A stretch of 64,000 bases of DNA from contig NZ_JAINRD010000012.1 of assembly GCF_020400605.1 (NCBI RefSeq), positions 1 through 64,000 on the forward strand, given 5' to 3'. This DNA is from Streptomyces aculeolatus (GTDB lineage: Bacteria > Actinomycetota > Actinomycetes > Streptomycetales > Streptomycetaceae). A model generated the notes under the pieces. It searched no databases, was not told the origin of the DNA, and saw nothing but the letters and a program-made list of their open reading frames with translations. The translations under genes and the position numbers were made by a program. Shown in pieces: positions 15,543 to 23,126 of this stretch (the first letter of the stretch is position 1; each line of letters starts with the position of its first letter).

Positions 15543-16517
15543 ATGAAGGCGATCGTGCAGGACCGGTACGGCCCGGCCGGGGTGCTGCGGACGGCGGAGA
15601 TCGAGCGCCCGGAGCCGGGTGCGGGCGAGATCGTCGTACGGGTGCGGGCGGCCGGCCTCGATCCCAGCGTGTGGCACCTGATGACCGGACTGCCGTACAT
15701 GATGCGCCTGATGGGCTTCGGCCTGCGCAGGCCGAAGGACCGGGTGCGCGGCTGGGACGCCGCCGGCACCGTCGCGGCGGTCGGCGCGGGCGTCACCCGC
15801 TTCGCGCCGGGCGACGACGTGTTCGGCGTGGGCCGCGGCGGGACCTTCGCGGAGTACTGCCGCGGCGCCGCGGACATGTTCGCGGCCAAGCCGGCGGACG
15901 TGGACTTCGACGCCGCCGCGGCCGCGCCCACCTCCGCCGTCACCGCGCTGCGCGCGCTGCGCGACGCGGGCGGGCTGCGGACGGGCGGGCACGTCCTGGT
16001 GCTCGGCGCCGGCGGCGGGGTGGGCACGTTCGCCGTGCAGCTCGCCAAGGCGCGGGGAGCGGAGGTCACCGGCGTCTGCGGCACCGACAAGACCGGACTG
16101 GTCCGCGCGCTCGGCGCGGACCACGTCGTCGACTACACCGAGCGGGACGTCACCGCCGGCACCGGCCGCTACGACCTCGTGCTCGACACCGCGGGCAACC
16201 GCCCGCTCACCTCGCTGCGGCGCGTCCTCGCCCCGCGCGGCACGGTCGTCCTCGTCGGCGGCGAGGGCGGCGGCAGGTGGGTCGGCGACCTGCGGCGCTC
16301 GCTCGGCGGCTCCGTGCGCTCGGTGTTCTCCGCCCGGAAGGTGCGGGCGCCCTACGTACGCCCCCGGCCGCAGGACGTCGAGGAGGTGCGCGGCCTGCTG
16401 GAATCCGGCACGATCAGGCCGGTCGTCGGCCGGAGGTACCCGCTGGCCGGGGCCGCCGAGGCGGTCCGGGACTGGGAGAAGGGCCACACGCGCGGCAAGT
16501 CCGTCCTCGTCGTGTGA
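15543..16517 (+). CDS. MDR-family NAD(P)-dependent oxidoreductase (quinone reductase-like)
   Basis: 324 residues from the ATG at 15543, which follows AGGAGG by about 6 nt; an in-frame upstream ATG lacks that site. The N-terminal GroES-like domain (residues 1-120, MKAIVQDRYGPAGVLR, GWDAAGTVAAVG) is followed by a Rossmann domain with VLVLGAGGGVGTFAVQLAK and an NADPH-side region. The structural zinc cysteines of classical alcohol dehydrogenases are absent, so it fits the zinc-free quinone oxidoreductase branch. A TetR regulator lies immediately upstream. The substrate is unknown. Confidence 0.88.
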   Translation: MKAIVQDRYGPAGVLRTAEIERPEPGAGEIVVRVRAAGLDPSVWHLMTGLPYMMRLMGFGLRRPKDRVRGWDAAGTVAAVGAGVTRFAPGDDVFGVGRGGTFAEYCRGAADMFAAKPADVDFDAAAAAPTSAVTALRALRDAGGLRTGGHVLVLGAGGGVGTFAVQLAKARGAEVTGVCGTDKTGLVRALGADHVVDYTERDVTAGTGRYDLVLDTAGNRPLTSLRRVLAPRGTVVLVGGEGGGRWVGDLRRSLGGSVRSVFSARKVRAPYVRPRPQDVEEVRGLLESGTIRPVVGRRYPLAGAAEAVRDWEKGHTRGKSVLVV

Positions 16518-16540
16518 CCCCGCTCCCCCGCGCACACGAA

Positions 16541-16565
16541 CCGGCCGCGCACGAGCGCGGACCGG
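16541..16565. terminator. Hairpin between convergent genes
   Basis: CCGGCCGCGC-acga-GCGCGGACCGG folds into a stem with one small mismatch and a 4-nt loop. It lies in the 64-bp interval between the oxidoreductase stop and the icmA stop and could serve both. Confidence 0.5.
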
Positions 16566-16581
16566 CCCGCGCGGGTACGGC

Positions 16582-18282
16582 TCAGAAGGCCGCCGGTTCG
16601 GTGTAGACGCCCCACTCGTCGCGCAGCGCGTCGCAGATCTCGCCGAGCGTGGCCTCGGCCCGTACCGCCGCGAGCATCGGCTCGATCATGTTGCCGCCGT
16701 CCCGGGCCGCCGCGAGCATGGCCGCCAGCGCGGCGCGCACCCGCGCGTCGTCGCGGGCGTCCTTGCGCGCGGCCAGCGCGCGCACCTGCTCACGCTCCAC
16801 CTCGTGGCTGACCCGCAGGATCTCCAGGTCGCCGGTGACGGAGCCGGTGTGGCAGTTGACGCCGACGATCTTCTTGTCGCCCTTCTCCAGCGACCGCTGG
16901 TAGCGGAAGGCCGACTCGGCGATCTCGCCGGTGAACCAGCCGTCCTCGATGCCGCGCAGGATCCCGGACGTGATCGGCCCGATGGGGTGCTGCCCGTCGG
17001 GGTGGGCGCGCCGGCCGCGCTCGCGGATCTGCTCGAAGATCTTCTCCGCGTCGGCCTCGATCCGGTCGGTGAGCTGTTCGACGTACCAGGAGCCGCCGAG
17101 GGGGTCGGCGACGTTCGCGACGCCGGTCTCCTCCATCAGTACCTGCTGGGTGCGCAGCGCGATCTCCGCGGCCCGCTCGCTGGGCAGCGCCAGGGTCTCG
17201 TCCAGGGCGTTGGTGTGCAGCGAGTTGGTGCCGCCGAGGACCGCGGCCAGCGCCTCGACGGCCGTGCGCACCACGTTGTTGTACGGCTGCTGGGCGGTCA
17301 GCGAGACGCCCGCGGTCTGGGTGTGGAAGCGCAGCCACTGCGCCTTCTCGCTGCGCGCCCCGTACACGTCGCGCAGCCAGCGGGCCCAGATGCGGCGCGC
17401 GGCGCGGAACTTGGCGATCTCCTCGAAGAAGTCGACGTGGGCGTCGAAGAAGAAGGACAGGCCGGGCGCGAAGGCGTCGACGTCGAGGCCGCGGGACAGG
17501 CCCAGCTCCACGTAGCCGAAGCCGTCGGCCAGGGTGTACGCCAGCTCCTGCGCGGCCGTCGAGCCGGCCTCGCGGATGTGGTAGCCGGAGACGGACAGCG
17601 GCTTGTACGCGGGGATGCGCTCGGCGCAGTACTCCATCAGGTCGCCGATGAGGCGCAGATGGGGCTCGGGCTGGAAGAGCCACTCCTTCTGCGCGATGTA
17701 CTCCTTGAAGATGTCCGTCTGGAGCGTGCCGTTGAGCACGCCGGGGTCGACGCCCTGGCGCTCGGCGGCGACCAGGTACATGCAGAAGACGGGGACGGCC
17801 GGGCCGCTGATCGTCATCGAGGTGGTGATGTCGCCCAGCGGGATGTCGCGGAACAGCACCTCCATGTCGGCGGCGGAGTCGATGGCCACGCCGCAGTGGC
17901 CGACCTCGCCCAGCGCGTGCGCGTCGTCGGAGTCGCGGCCCATGAGGGTGGGCATGTCGAACGCGACGGACAGGCCGCCGCCGCCGGCGCCGAGGATGAG
18001 CTTGTAGCGCTCGTTGGTCTGCTCGGCGTTGCCGAAGCCGGCGAACTGGCGGATCGTCCACGTCCGGCCGCGGTAGCCGGTGGCGTACAGGCCGCGGGTG
18101 TACGGGAACTCGCCGGGCCAGCCGATGCGCTCGAAGCCGTCGTAGACGTCGCCGGGGCGGGGGCCGTAGGCCGGCTCGACCTCGTCGCCGGAGAGCGTGG
18201 TGAAGTCCGCCTCGCGCTTGCGGGCCGCGTCGTAACGCGCCTGCCAGCGGCGCCGGCCCTCCTCCATGGCCGCAGCATCCAT
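16582..18282 (-). CDS. icmA: Isobutyryl-CoA mutase large subunit
   Basis: 566 residues from the ATG at 18282, the length I recall for S. cinnamonensis IcmA. It is the substrate-binding half of the adenosylcobalamin-dependent mutase that interconverts isobutyryl-CoA and n-butyryl-CoA; the cobalamin-binding small subunit IcmB is not in this window. Two residues distinguish it from methylmalonyl-CoA mutase: Phe80 in RQFAGF (Tyr in MCM) and Gln in KEYIAQKEW (Arg in MCM). Other family motifs are GGGGLSVAFDMPTLMG and the NNVVRTAVEALAAVLGG barrel segment. A 12-bp palindrome sits in its promoter region. It supplies or removes branched C4 units for fatty acid and polyketide metabolism. Confidence 0.93.
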   Translation of the reverse strand: MDAAAMEEGRRRWQARYDAARKREADFTTLSGDEVEPAYGPRPGDVYDGFERIGWPGEFPYTRGLYATGYRGRTWTIRQFAGFGNAEQTNERYKLILGAGGGGLSVAFDMPTLMGRDSDDAHALGEVGHCGVAIDSAADMEVLFRDIPLGDITTSMTISGPAVPVFCMYLVAAERQGVDPGVLNGTLQTDIFKEYIAQKEWLFQPEPHLRLIGDLMEYCAERIPAYKPLSVSGYHIREAGSTAAQELAYTLADGFGYVELGLSRGLDVDAFAPGLSFFFDAHVDFFEEIAKFRAARRIWARWLRDVYGARSEKAQWLRFHTQTAGVSLTAQQPYNNVVRTAVEALAAVLGGTNSLHTNALDETLALPSERAAEIALRTQQVLMEETGVANVADPLGGSWYVEQLTDRIEADAEKIFEQIRERGRRAHPDGQHPIGPITSGILRGIEDGWFTGEIAESAFRYQRSLEKGDKKIVGVNCHTGSVTGDLEILRVSHEVEREQVRALAARKDARDDARVRAALAAMLAAARDGGNMIEPMLAAVRAEATLGEICDALRDEWGVYTEPAAF

Positions 18283-18324
18283 GCCGTACCGCCTCTCTCT
18301 GCGCGCGGATCGCGCGGCGCATTT

Positions 18325-18336
18325 AATAGGACGTCC
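18325..18336. promoter_or_regulatory. Palindrome TAGGACGTCCTA upstream of icmA
   Basis: A perfect 12-bp palindrome, extended imperfectly to 18 bp, 43 bp upstream of the icmA ATG. On the minus strand it abuts TATTAA, a plausible -10 box, so a bound repressor would block the promoter. The regulator is not identifiable from the window. Confidence 0.6.
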
Positions 18337-18433
18337 TAGTAAGTGTTGCATGCCCCCGGCCCGGGCGCGGCATACGCGGTCCGGGAGTGGGGGTGGTCAC
18401 GGCGTGTCCTGCGCGGGGTTTAGGCTCGGTGGC

Positions 18434-18781
18434 ATGAAGAAGAGCGTCCTCACCCGCTACCGCACGATGGCGTACGTGACCGGCGTGCTCCTCGTCCTGC
18501 TGACCGTCGGCATGATCGGCAAGTACGCCCTGGACCTCTCCGGCGCGGACGGCTTCACGAAGGCCGTGAGCATCGCCCACGGCTGGCTGTACATCGTCTA
18601 CCTGGTGTTCGCCTTCGACCTGGGCTCCAAGGCGAAGTTCCCGATCGGCAAGCAGGTCTGGGTGCTGCTCGCGGGGACGGTGCCGACGGCGGCGTTCTTC
18701 GTCGAGCGGAAGCTCACCCGGGAGGTCGCGCCGCTGATCGCCCGCGAGGGCGAGCCCGCGGCGGCGAAGGCGGAGGCGTAG
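18434..18781 (+). CDS. DUF3817 small membrane protein
   Basis: 115 residues from the ATG at 18434, with a basic start MKKSVLTRYR. Three hydrophobic segments are visible (MAYVTGVLLVLLTVGMIG, the AHGWLYIVYLVFAFDL region, and VLLAGTVPTAAFFVERKL). The tail is charged. This is the DUF3817 pattern, with the conserved HGWLYIVYLV and FFVERK. A paralogue lies at 27203-27547. It is divergent from icmA; no function is established. Confidence 0.85.
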   Translation: MKKSVLTRYRTMAYVTGVLLVLLTVGMIGKYALDLSGADGFTKAVSIAHGWLYIVYLVFAFDLGSKAKFPIGKQVWVLLAGTVPTAAFFVERKLTREVAPLIAREGEPAAAKAEA

Positions 18782-18785
18782 CCGG

Positions 18786-18849
18786 AAGGCACAGGCGGCA
18801 GACACGGCCGCAAGGCACAGGCGGCAGCCACGGCCGCAGGCGCACGGCC
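18786..18849. repeat. 26-bp tandem direct repeat
   Basis: Two 26-bp units (18786-18811 and 18812-18837) differ at a single base, followed by a degenerate partial third unit. Each unit starts AAGGCACAGGCGGCAG. They fill the short interval between the convergent DUF3817 and MarR genes. Confidence 0.8.
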
Positions 18850-18869
18850 CCCGCGGGCCGCCGCGCCGG

Positions 18870-19376
18870 CTACTGCTCGAAGTCGCCCGCGGCTATCCGC
18901 AGCGGGCGCAGCATGGCGAAGATCTCCGCGCACTGCTCCTCGTCGTACGCGCTGAGCCCGAAGTCCATCGCCATCAGGTCGTGCGTCGCCTGCTCGACGA
19001 CCTCGCGGCCCCGGTCCGTGATCGACGCGAGGGTGCCGCGGCCGTCGTTGGGGTTGGGCCGCTTGGCCACGTAGCCGGACCTGACGAGCCGGTCGACGGT
19101 GTTGGTCACCGACGTCGGGTGCACCATCAGCCGCTCGCCGATCTTCGACATCGCCAGCTCGCCGGCCTTGGAGAAGGTGAGCAGCACCAGCGCCTCGTAG
19201 CGCGCGAAGGTCAGCCCGTACGGCTTGACCACGGCGTCGACCTGCGCCAGCAGGATCTGGTGGGCGCGCATCACCGAGGTGATGGCCCCCATGGCGGGCA
19301 CGGCCCCCCAGCGCTGGCGCCACAGTTCGTCGGCGCGCGCGATGGGGTCGAACGACAGGCTCAGCGGCTTCGGCAC
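18870..19376 (-). CDS. MarR-family regulator
   Basis: 168 residues. A winged helix-turn-helix occupies about residues 40-130 (LTFARYEALVLLTFSKAGEL, the HPTSVTNTVDRLVRSGYV recognition region, then the wing NPNDGRGTLASI). It lies 21 bp downstream of the MFS exporter gene on the same strand, so it is probably co-transcribed with it and may regulate it or the nearby icmA. The position matches S. coelicolor SCO5413 as I recall. Confidence 0.9.
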   Translation of the reverse strand: MPKPLSLSFDPIARADELWRQRWGAVPAMGAITSVMRAHQILLAQVDAVVKPYGLTFARYEALVLLTFSKAGELAMSKIGERLMVHPTSVTNTVDRLVRSGYVAKRPNPNDGRGTLASITDRGREVVEQATHDLMAMDFGLSAYDEEQCAEIFAMLRPLRIAAGDFEQ

Positions 19377-19397
19377 GTCGCCGACCCTACCGCCCGG

Positions 19398-20738
19398 TCA
19401 TTTCGCGGTCAGCCCGGTCTCACTCTTCGGTCGGGTCCTGCGCACTTCCAGGCACACCAGCAGCGAGCACACCGAGCCCGTGACGCCGACCGAGGCGACG
19501 GCCAGGTGCACCGGTACGAACTCCGCGACCGCGCCCGCGCCCGCCATCCCCACCCCCTGCAGCGTCATCAGACCTGCCGTCTGCAGCGTCATCGCCCGGC
19601 CGCGCATCTCCTCCGGCACGGCGGCGACGAACCACTGGTCGAGGCCGAGCGAGTACGAGATCCCGAACCCGGTGAGCACCAGCAGCGGCAGCGCCCAGCC
19701 GAAGGACGGATGCGTCACGAAGCCGATCGCGGGGACGGTGCACAGCACCGCCACCGGGAAGACGATCCGCTCCCGGCCGCGCGGGCCGAGCAGCGAGCCG
19801 GCGAGGATCTCACTGGTGACCGCGCCGATCGGCATGCCGGTCATGAGCAGGCCGAGCCCGACGGCGCCGATGCCGAGGTCGTCGGCGTACGCGGCGGCCA
19901 GCGCCTCGGGGGCGACGACGAACGTCGGCGGGATCCAGGTGAGCAGCAGCAGCGCGCGGATGCGGCGGTCGCGCAGGAAGGTGCCGGCGGCGGCGAGCGA
20001 CGCGCCGACCGTGCTCGTACGGCCGGGCGCTCCCGCGGACTCCACCGCGGTACGGGCCGGGCGGGCGCGGGTGCCGAAGCGCAGCACCAGCGCCGAGCCG
20101 AGCATCCCCACGGCGGTCATCGTCAGCGTCGCGCGCGGGGAGAACGCCGCCAGCAGCCCGCCGAGGGCGAAGCCGACGAGCTGCGCCGCCTGCGCGGTGA
20201 GCCGGATGACGGAGCGGCCGAGGACGAACCGGTCGCCGGTGCCCAGGATGTCGGCGAGCGTGGCGATCCGGGTGCCGGTGAAGACCGGCGAGATGACGCC
20301 GGCGACGCAGCGGAGCGCCAGCAGCGCGGCGACGGGCATCCCCGGGAGCACCATCAGCGCGAAGCAGACGGCGGCCAGCAGGTCGCAGGTCACCAGCACC
20401 CGGCGGGCCGGCAGCCGGTCCGCGATCGAGGACAGCAGGGTGCCGCCGACGAGGTACGGCAGGAGGCCGACGCCGAGGGTGAGCGCGCTCAGCAGCGGGG
20501 AGCCGGTCCTGTCGTAGACGAGGACGGTCAGCGCGATGGCGGCGACGACCTCGCCGGTGATCGACATCACGTGGGCGGCGAAGACGAAGCGGAACTCGCG
20601 GACGCGGAAGACGTCGGCGTAGCGGGCGCGTGTATCGGCGGAGGCGGCGGCAGGGGCGGCAGGGGTGTCGCCCTGGCCGGACGGCAGGGCCGCGGGCACG
20701 GGCGCGGCCGTGCCGTCCGGGGCTGTGGTGTCGCTCAT
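19398..20738 (-). CDS. MFS transporter (drug-exporter type)
   Basis: 446 residues from the ATG at 20738. A 45-residue Ala/Pro/Thr-rich cytosolic leader precedes about twelve hydrophobic helices starting at FRFVFAAHVMSITGEVVAAI. The loop after helix 2 reads LLSSIADRLPARRVL, the MFS motif-A region. It probably exports a small hydrophobic compound. It shares a divergent promoter interval with the ArsR-like regulator gene and is followed closely by a MarR gene. The frame extends further upstream but runs into the opposite gene's leader, so the start is placed at MSDTTAPDG. Confidence 0.88.
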   Translation of the reverse strand: MSDTTAPDGTAAPVPAALPSGQGDTPAAPAAASADTRARYADVFRVREFRFVFAAHVMSITGEVVAAIALTVLVYDRTGSPLLSALTLGVGLLPYLVGGTLLSSIADRLPARRVLVTCDLLAAVCFALMVLPGMPVAALLALRCVAGVISPVFTGTRIATLADILGTGDRFVLGRSVIRLTAQAAQLVGFALGGLLAAFSPRATLTMTAVGMLGSALVLRFGTRARPARTAVESAGAPGRTSTVGASLAAAGTFLRDRRIRALLLLTWIPPTFVVAPEALAAAYADDLGIGAVGLGLLMTGMPIGAVTSEILAGSLLGPRGRERIVFPVAVLCTVPAIGFVTHPSFGWALPLLVLTGFGISYSLGLDQWFVAAVPEEMRGRAMTLQTAGLMTLQGVGMAGAGAVAEFVPVHLAVASVGVTGSVCSLLVCLEVRRTRPKSETGLTAK

Positions 20739-20778
20739 CACCGGAGCCTCGCCCGCTGCCGGCGCGGGCCCGTAGTCT

Positions 20779-20794
20779 TTCGGCACCAGCCGAA
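20779..20794. promoter_or_regulatory. Inverted repeat TTCGGC-acca-GCCGAA
   Basis: Perfect 6-bp arms with a 4-nt spacer in the divergent MFS/ArsR-like interval. It lies 41 bp from the MFS start and 64 bp from the regulator start, a suitable place for an operator controlling both. Confidence 0.5.
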
Positions 20795-20857
20795 TCAGTC
20801 CGCGCGGCAAGGACCGCAAGAACAGCAGGGACAGCAAGGACAGCAAGGAGCCCGCCC

Positions 20858-21850
20858 GTGCCGGTGTACATGCGCTTCGGCCCCGACGACCTGCTGCGCT
20901 GCCGCTTCGCGGTCTCCCCGGTCTTCGAGACCCACGAGGCGGTACGCACGCTGCGCCGCACCGAGCGCCACGGCTACCACCGGCCGTGGCTGAGCCGGCT
21001 CGGCGAGGCCGCCGCCGGGCTCGACCTCGAACCGCTGTGGATCTTCATGCCGTACGCCGGCCCGGGCTACACCCCGGACTTCCTCGGCGGCCCGCCGCAG
21101 GCCGCGTACACCTCGGTGGCGGACGGCCTCGCCCAGCTGCGCGCCACCGACCCGGCGCTGGCGCACGCGGAGATGACGCTGTCGTTCAGCACGCTGCCCG
21201 GCGCCGCCGAGTCCCCGCTCGGCCGCAAGCTGCTCGACGACCCCGCCGCCGCCATCGAGCTGATGGCCGACGCCACCGAGCGTGCCTGGCACGCGCTGGT
21301 CGAGCCGTTCTGGCCGCGACTGCGCGACCTGCTGGAGGCGGACATCGACTTCCGCGCCCGGCAACTGGCGTCCGCGGGGCTGGGCGAGTTGTTCGCGCTG
21401 CTGCACAACCGGCTGAGTTACGAGGACGGGCTGCTGACCGTGCGGACCAAGAACGACTACCGCTACGAGCGCGACCTCGCCGGCGACGGTCTGATGCTGA
21501 TGCCCAGCGCCTTCGTCTGGCCGGACGTGGTGACCGGTTTCCAGCCGCCCTGGCAGCCCACCGTCATCTACCCCGCCCGCGGCATCGGCACCCTGTGGGC
21601 CGACGCCGCCCCCGAGGCGGGGCGGTCGCTGACGCGGCTGCTCGGCGCCGGCCGGGCCGCGGTCCTGGCCGCGCTCGACGAGCCGGCCTCCACCTCCGCG
21701 CTGGCCCGCCGGCTGGACCTGGCCCCGTCGTCCGTCTCCGCGCACCTGACCGTGCTGAAGGCGGCGGGCCTGCTGACGTCCCACCGCGAGCGCCACCGGG
21801 TGCTGTACGAGCGCACCCCGCTCGGCGCCGCGCTGGCCGCGGGCGGCTGA
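20858..21850 (+). CDS. ArsR-like helix-turn-helix regulator with an N-terminal DUF5937 domain
   Basis: 330 residues from a GTG at 20858 with AAGGAG 7 nt upstream. Residues 1 to about 235 form an unusual Trp/Tyr-rich domain of the DUF5937 type (MRFGPDDLLRCRFAVSPVFE at the start). The last 75 residues are a winged helix of the ArsR type (LDEPASTSALARRLDLAPSS, then SAHLTVLKAAGLLTSHRERH). Such proteins are frequent regulators in Streptomyces but their signals are unknown. The divergent neighbour is an MFS exporter, which is the likely target. Confidence 0.85.
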   Translation: MPVYMRFGPDDLLRCRFAVSPVFETHEAVRTLRRTERHGYHRPWLSRLGEAAAGLDLEPLWIFMPYAGPGYTPDFLGGPPQAAYTSVADGLAQLRATDPALAHAEMTLSFSTLPGAAESPLGRKLLDDPAAAIELMADATERAWHALVEPFWPRLRDLLEADIDFRARQLASAGLGELFALLHNRLSYEDGLLTVRTKNDYRYERDLAGDGLMLMPSAFVWPDVVTGFQPPWQPTVIYPARGIGTLWADAAPEAGRSLTRLLGAGRAAVLAALDEPASTSALARRLDLAPSSVSAHLTVLKAAGLLTSHRERHRVLYERTPLGAALAAGG

Positions 21851-21870
21851 CGCCCATCCGGACGCCACGG

Positions 21871-21894
21871 GCCCGCGGCTCCGCCCGCGCGGGC
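21871..21894 (+). terminator. Hairpin after the ArsR-like gene
   Basis: GCCCGCG and CGCGGGC form a 7-bp stem with a 10-nt loop, 20 nt after the stop codon. No T-run is present. Confidence 0.5.
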
Positions 21895-21970
21895 GCGGCG
21901 TTCCATGGGGAAAGATCCGCTATGTCACGATCGACGGGTTCTGTTCGATCGCCTCCCGCGGGAGAAGTGC

Positions 21971-22978
21971 ATGTCGGCGCGGATCCGTACGCTCACCAGC
22001 CTCCTGCTCCTCGGGTTCCTGCTCGGCTGCACGCCCCAGGACGGGGGCGGCGACGGGGACGAGCCGCGGAGCGGCGAGACGGCGCGGCCGGCCTCGGCGG
22101 CGAAGTCGCCGTTCTGGGTGGACCCCGGCTCCCCCGCCGCCCGCCAGGTGCGCGCGTGGAAGCAGCAGGGGCGGGCGGACGACGCCGAACTGCTGGAGCG
22201 GATCGCGAGCCGGCCGGTCGCCGAGTGGCCCGCCGGCCACGACCCCGGCGCCGACGTGCGCACGGCGGTCCGCGGCGCGGCGGCCGGAGGGCGCACCGCG
22301 GTGCTCGTCGCGTACAACATCCCGCACCGCGACTGCGGCCAGCACTCCGCGGGCGGCGCCCCCGACGCCGCCGCGTACGAGCGCTGGATCGGCTCCTTCG
22401 CCGACGGCATCGGCGACTCCAAGGCGGTGGTGATCCTCGAACCCGACGCCGTCCCGCACGTCGTGGACGGCTGCACCCCGCCGGAGCTGCACGAGGAGCG
22501 CTACCGGCTGATCTCCGGGGCCGTCGCCCGGCTCAAGCAGCACCCGGGCGTCAAGGTCTACCTCGACGCCGGGAACTCCGCCTGGATCTCCGACCCCGGC
22601 AACCTCGCCCAGGCGCTGCGGCGGGCGGGCGTCGGCGAGGCCGACGGGTTCGCGCTCAACGTCTCCAACTTCCGGCGCACCGGCGAGCAGCTCGCCTACG
22701 GCCGCCGGGTCTCGGACCTGCTCGGCGGCGCCCACTTCGTCATCGACACCAGCCGCAACGGCAACGGCCCGATGAACGGCGCCCCGGGCGAGGTGTGGTG
22801 CAACCCGCCGGGGCGCGCCCTCGGCGAGCCGCCGACGACGCGGACCGGCGACGACCGGGCCGACGCCTTCCTGTGGGTCAAGCGCCCCGGGGAGTCGGAC
22901 GGGCAGTGCCGCGGAGGGCCCAAGGCCGGCGAGTGGTGGCCGGACTACGCCCTCGGCCTGGCCCGCCGCGCGGGCTGA
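21971..22978 (+). CDS. cslZ: GH6 endoglucanase-like lipoprotein of the csl locus (CslZ-like)
   Basis: 335 residues from the ATG at 21971 (GGGAGAAG upstream). A lipoprotein signal ends LLGC, so the enzyme is probably anchored outside the membrane. The catalytic domain is glycoside hydrolase family 6: YNIPHRDCGQHSAGG, the acid residue in VVILEPDAVPH, YLDAGNSAW, LNVSNFRRT, FVIDTSRNGNG, WCNPPGRALG and FLWVKRPGESDG. It faces glxA-cslA tail to tail. In S. coelicolor the GH6 gene cslZ accompanies cslA and glxA, so a role in trimming the beta-glucan made at hyphal tips is inferred. Confidence 0.88.
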   Translation: MSARIRTLTSLLLLGFLLGCTPQDGGGDGDEPRSGETARPASAAKSPFWVDPGSPAARQVRAWKQQGRADDAELLERIASRPVAEWPAGHDPGADVRTAVRGAAAGGRTAVLVAYNIPHRDCGQHSAGGAPDAAAYERWIGSFADGIGDSKAVVILEPDAVPHVVDGCTPPELHEERYRLISGAVARLKQHPGVKVYLDAGNSAWISDPGNLAQALRRAGVGEADGFALNVSNFRRTGEQLAYGRRVSDLLGGAHFVIDTSRNGNGPMNGAPGEVWCNPPGRALGEPPTTRTGDDRADAFLWVKRPGESDGQCRGGPKAGEWWPDYALGLARRAG

Positions 22979-23087
22979 CGCCCCGTCCGGTACGCGCGCC
23001 GGGCGCGCCGCGCGGGCGGCGCGCGCCTGTACGGGCCGCGGGCGCGCCCGTCCGATCCGGTACGCGCCCGCCCGCGGCCTGGTACGC

Positions 23088-23117
23088 CGGCGGGGCCGAG
23101 GGGCAGCGGCCCCGCCG
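23088..23117. terminator. Strong bidirectional hairpin between cslZ and glxA
   Basis: CGGCGGGGCCG and CGGCCCCGCCG form a perfect 11-bp stem with an 8-nt loop. It ends 10 bp from the glxA stop and about 110 bp after the GH6 stop. The preceding 100 bp are a run of GCGC-rich near-palindromes with no gene. Confidence 0.75.
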
Positions 23118-23126
23118 ACGGGCTTG

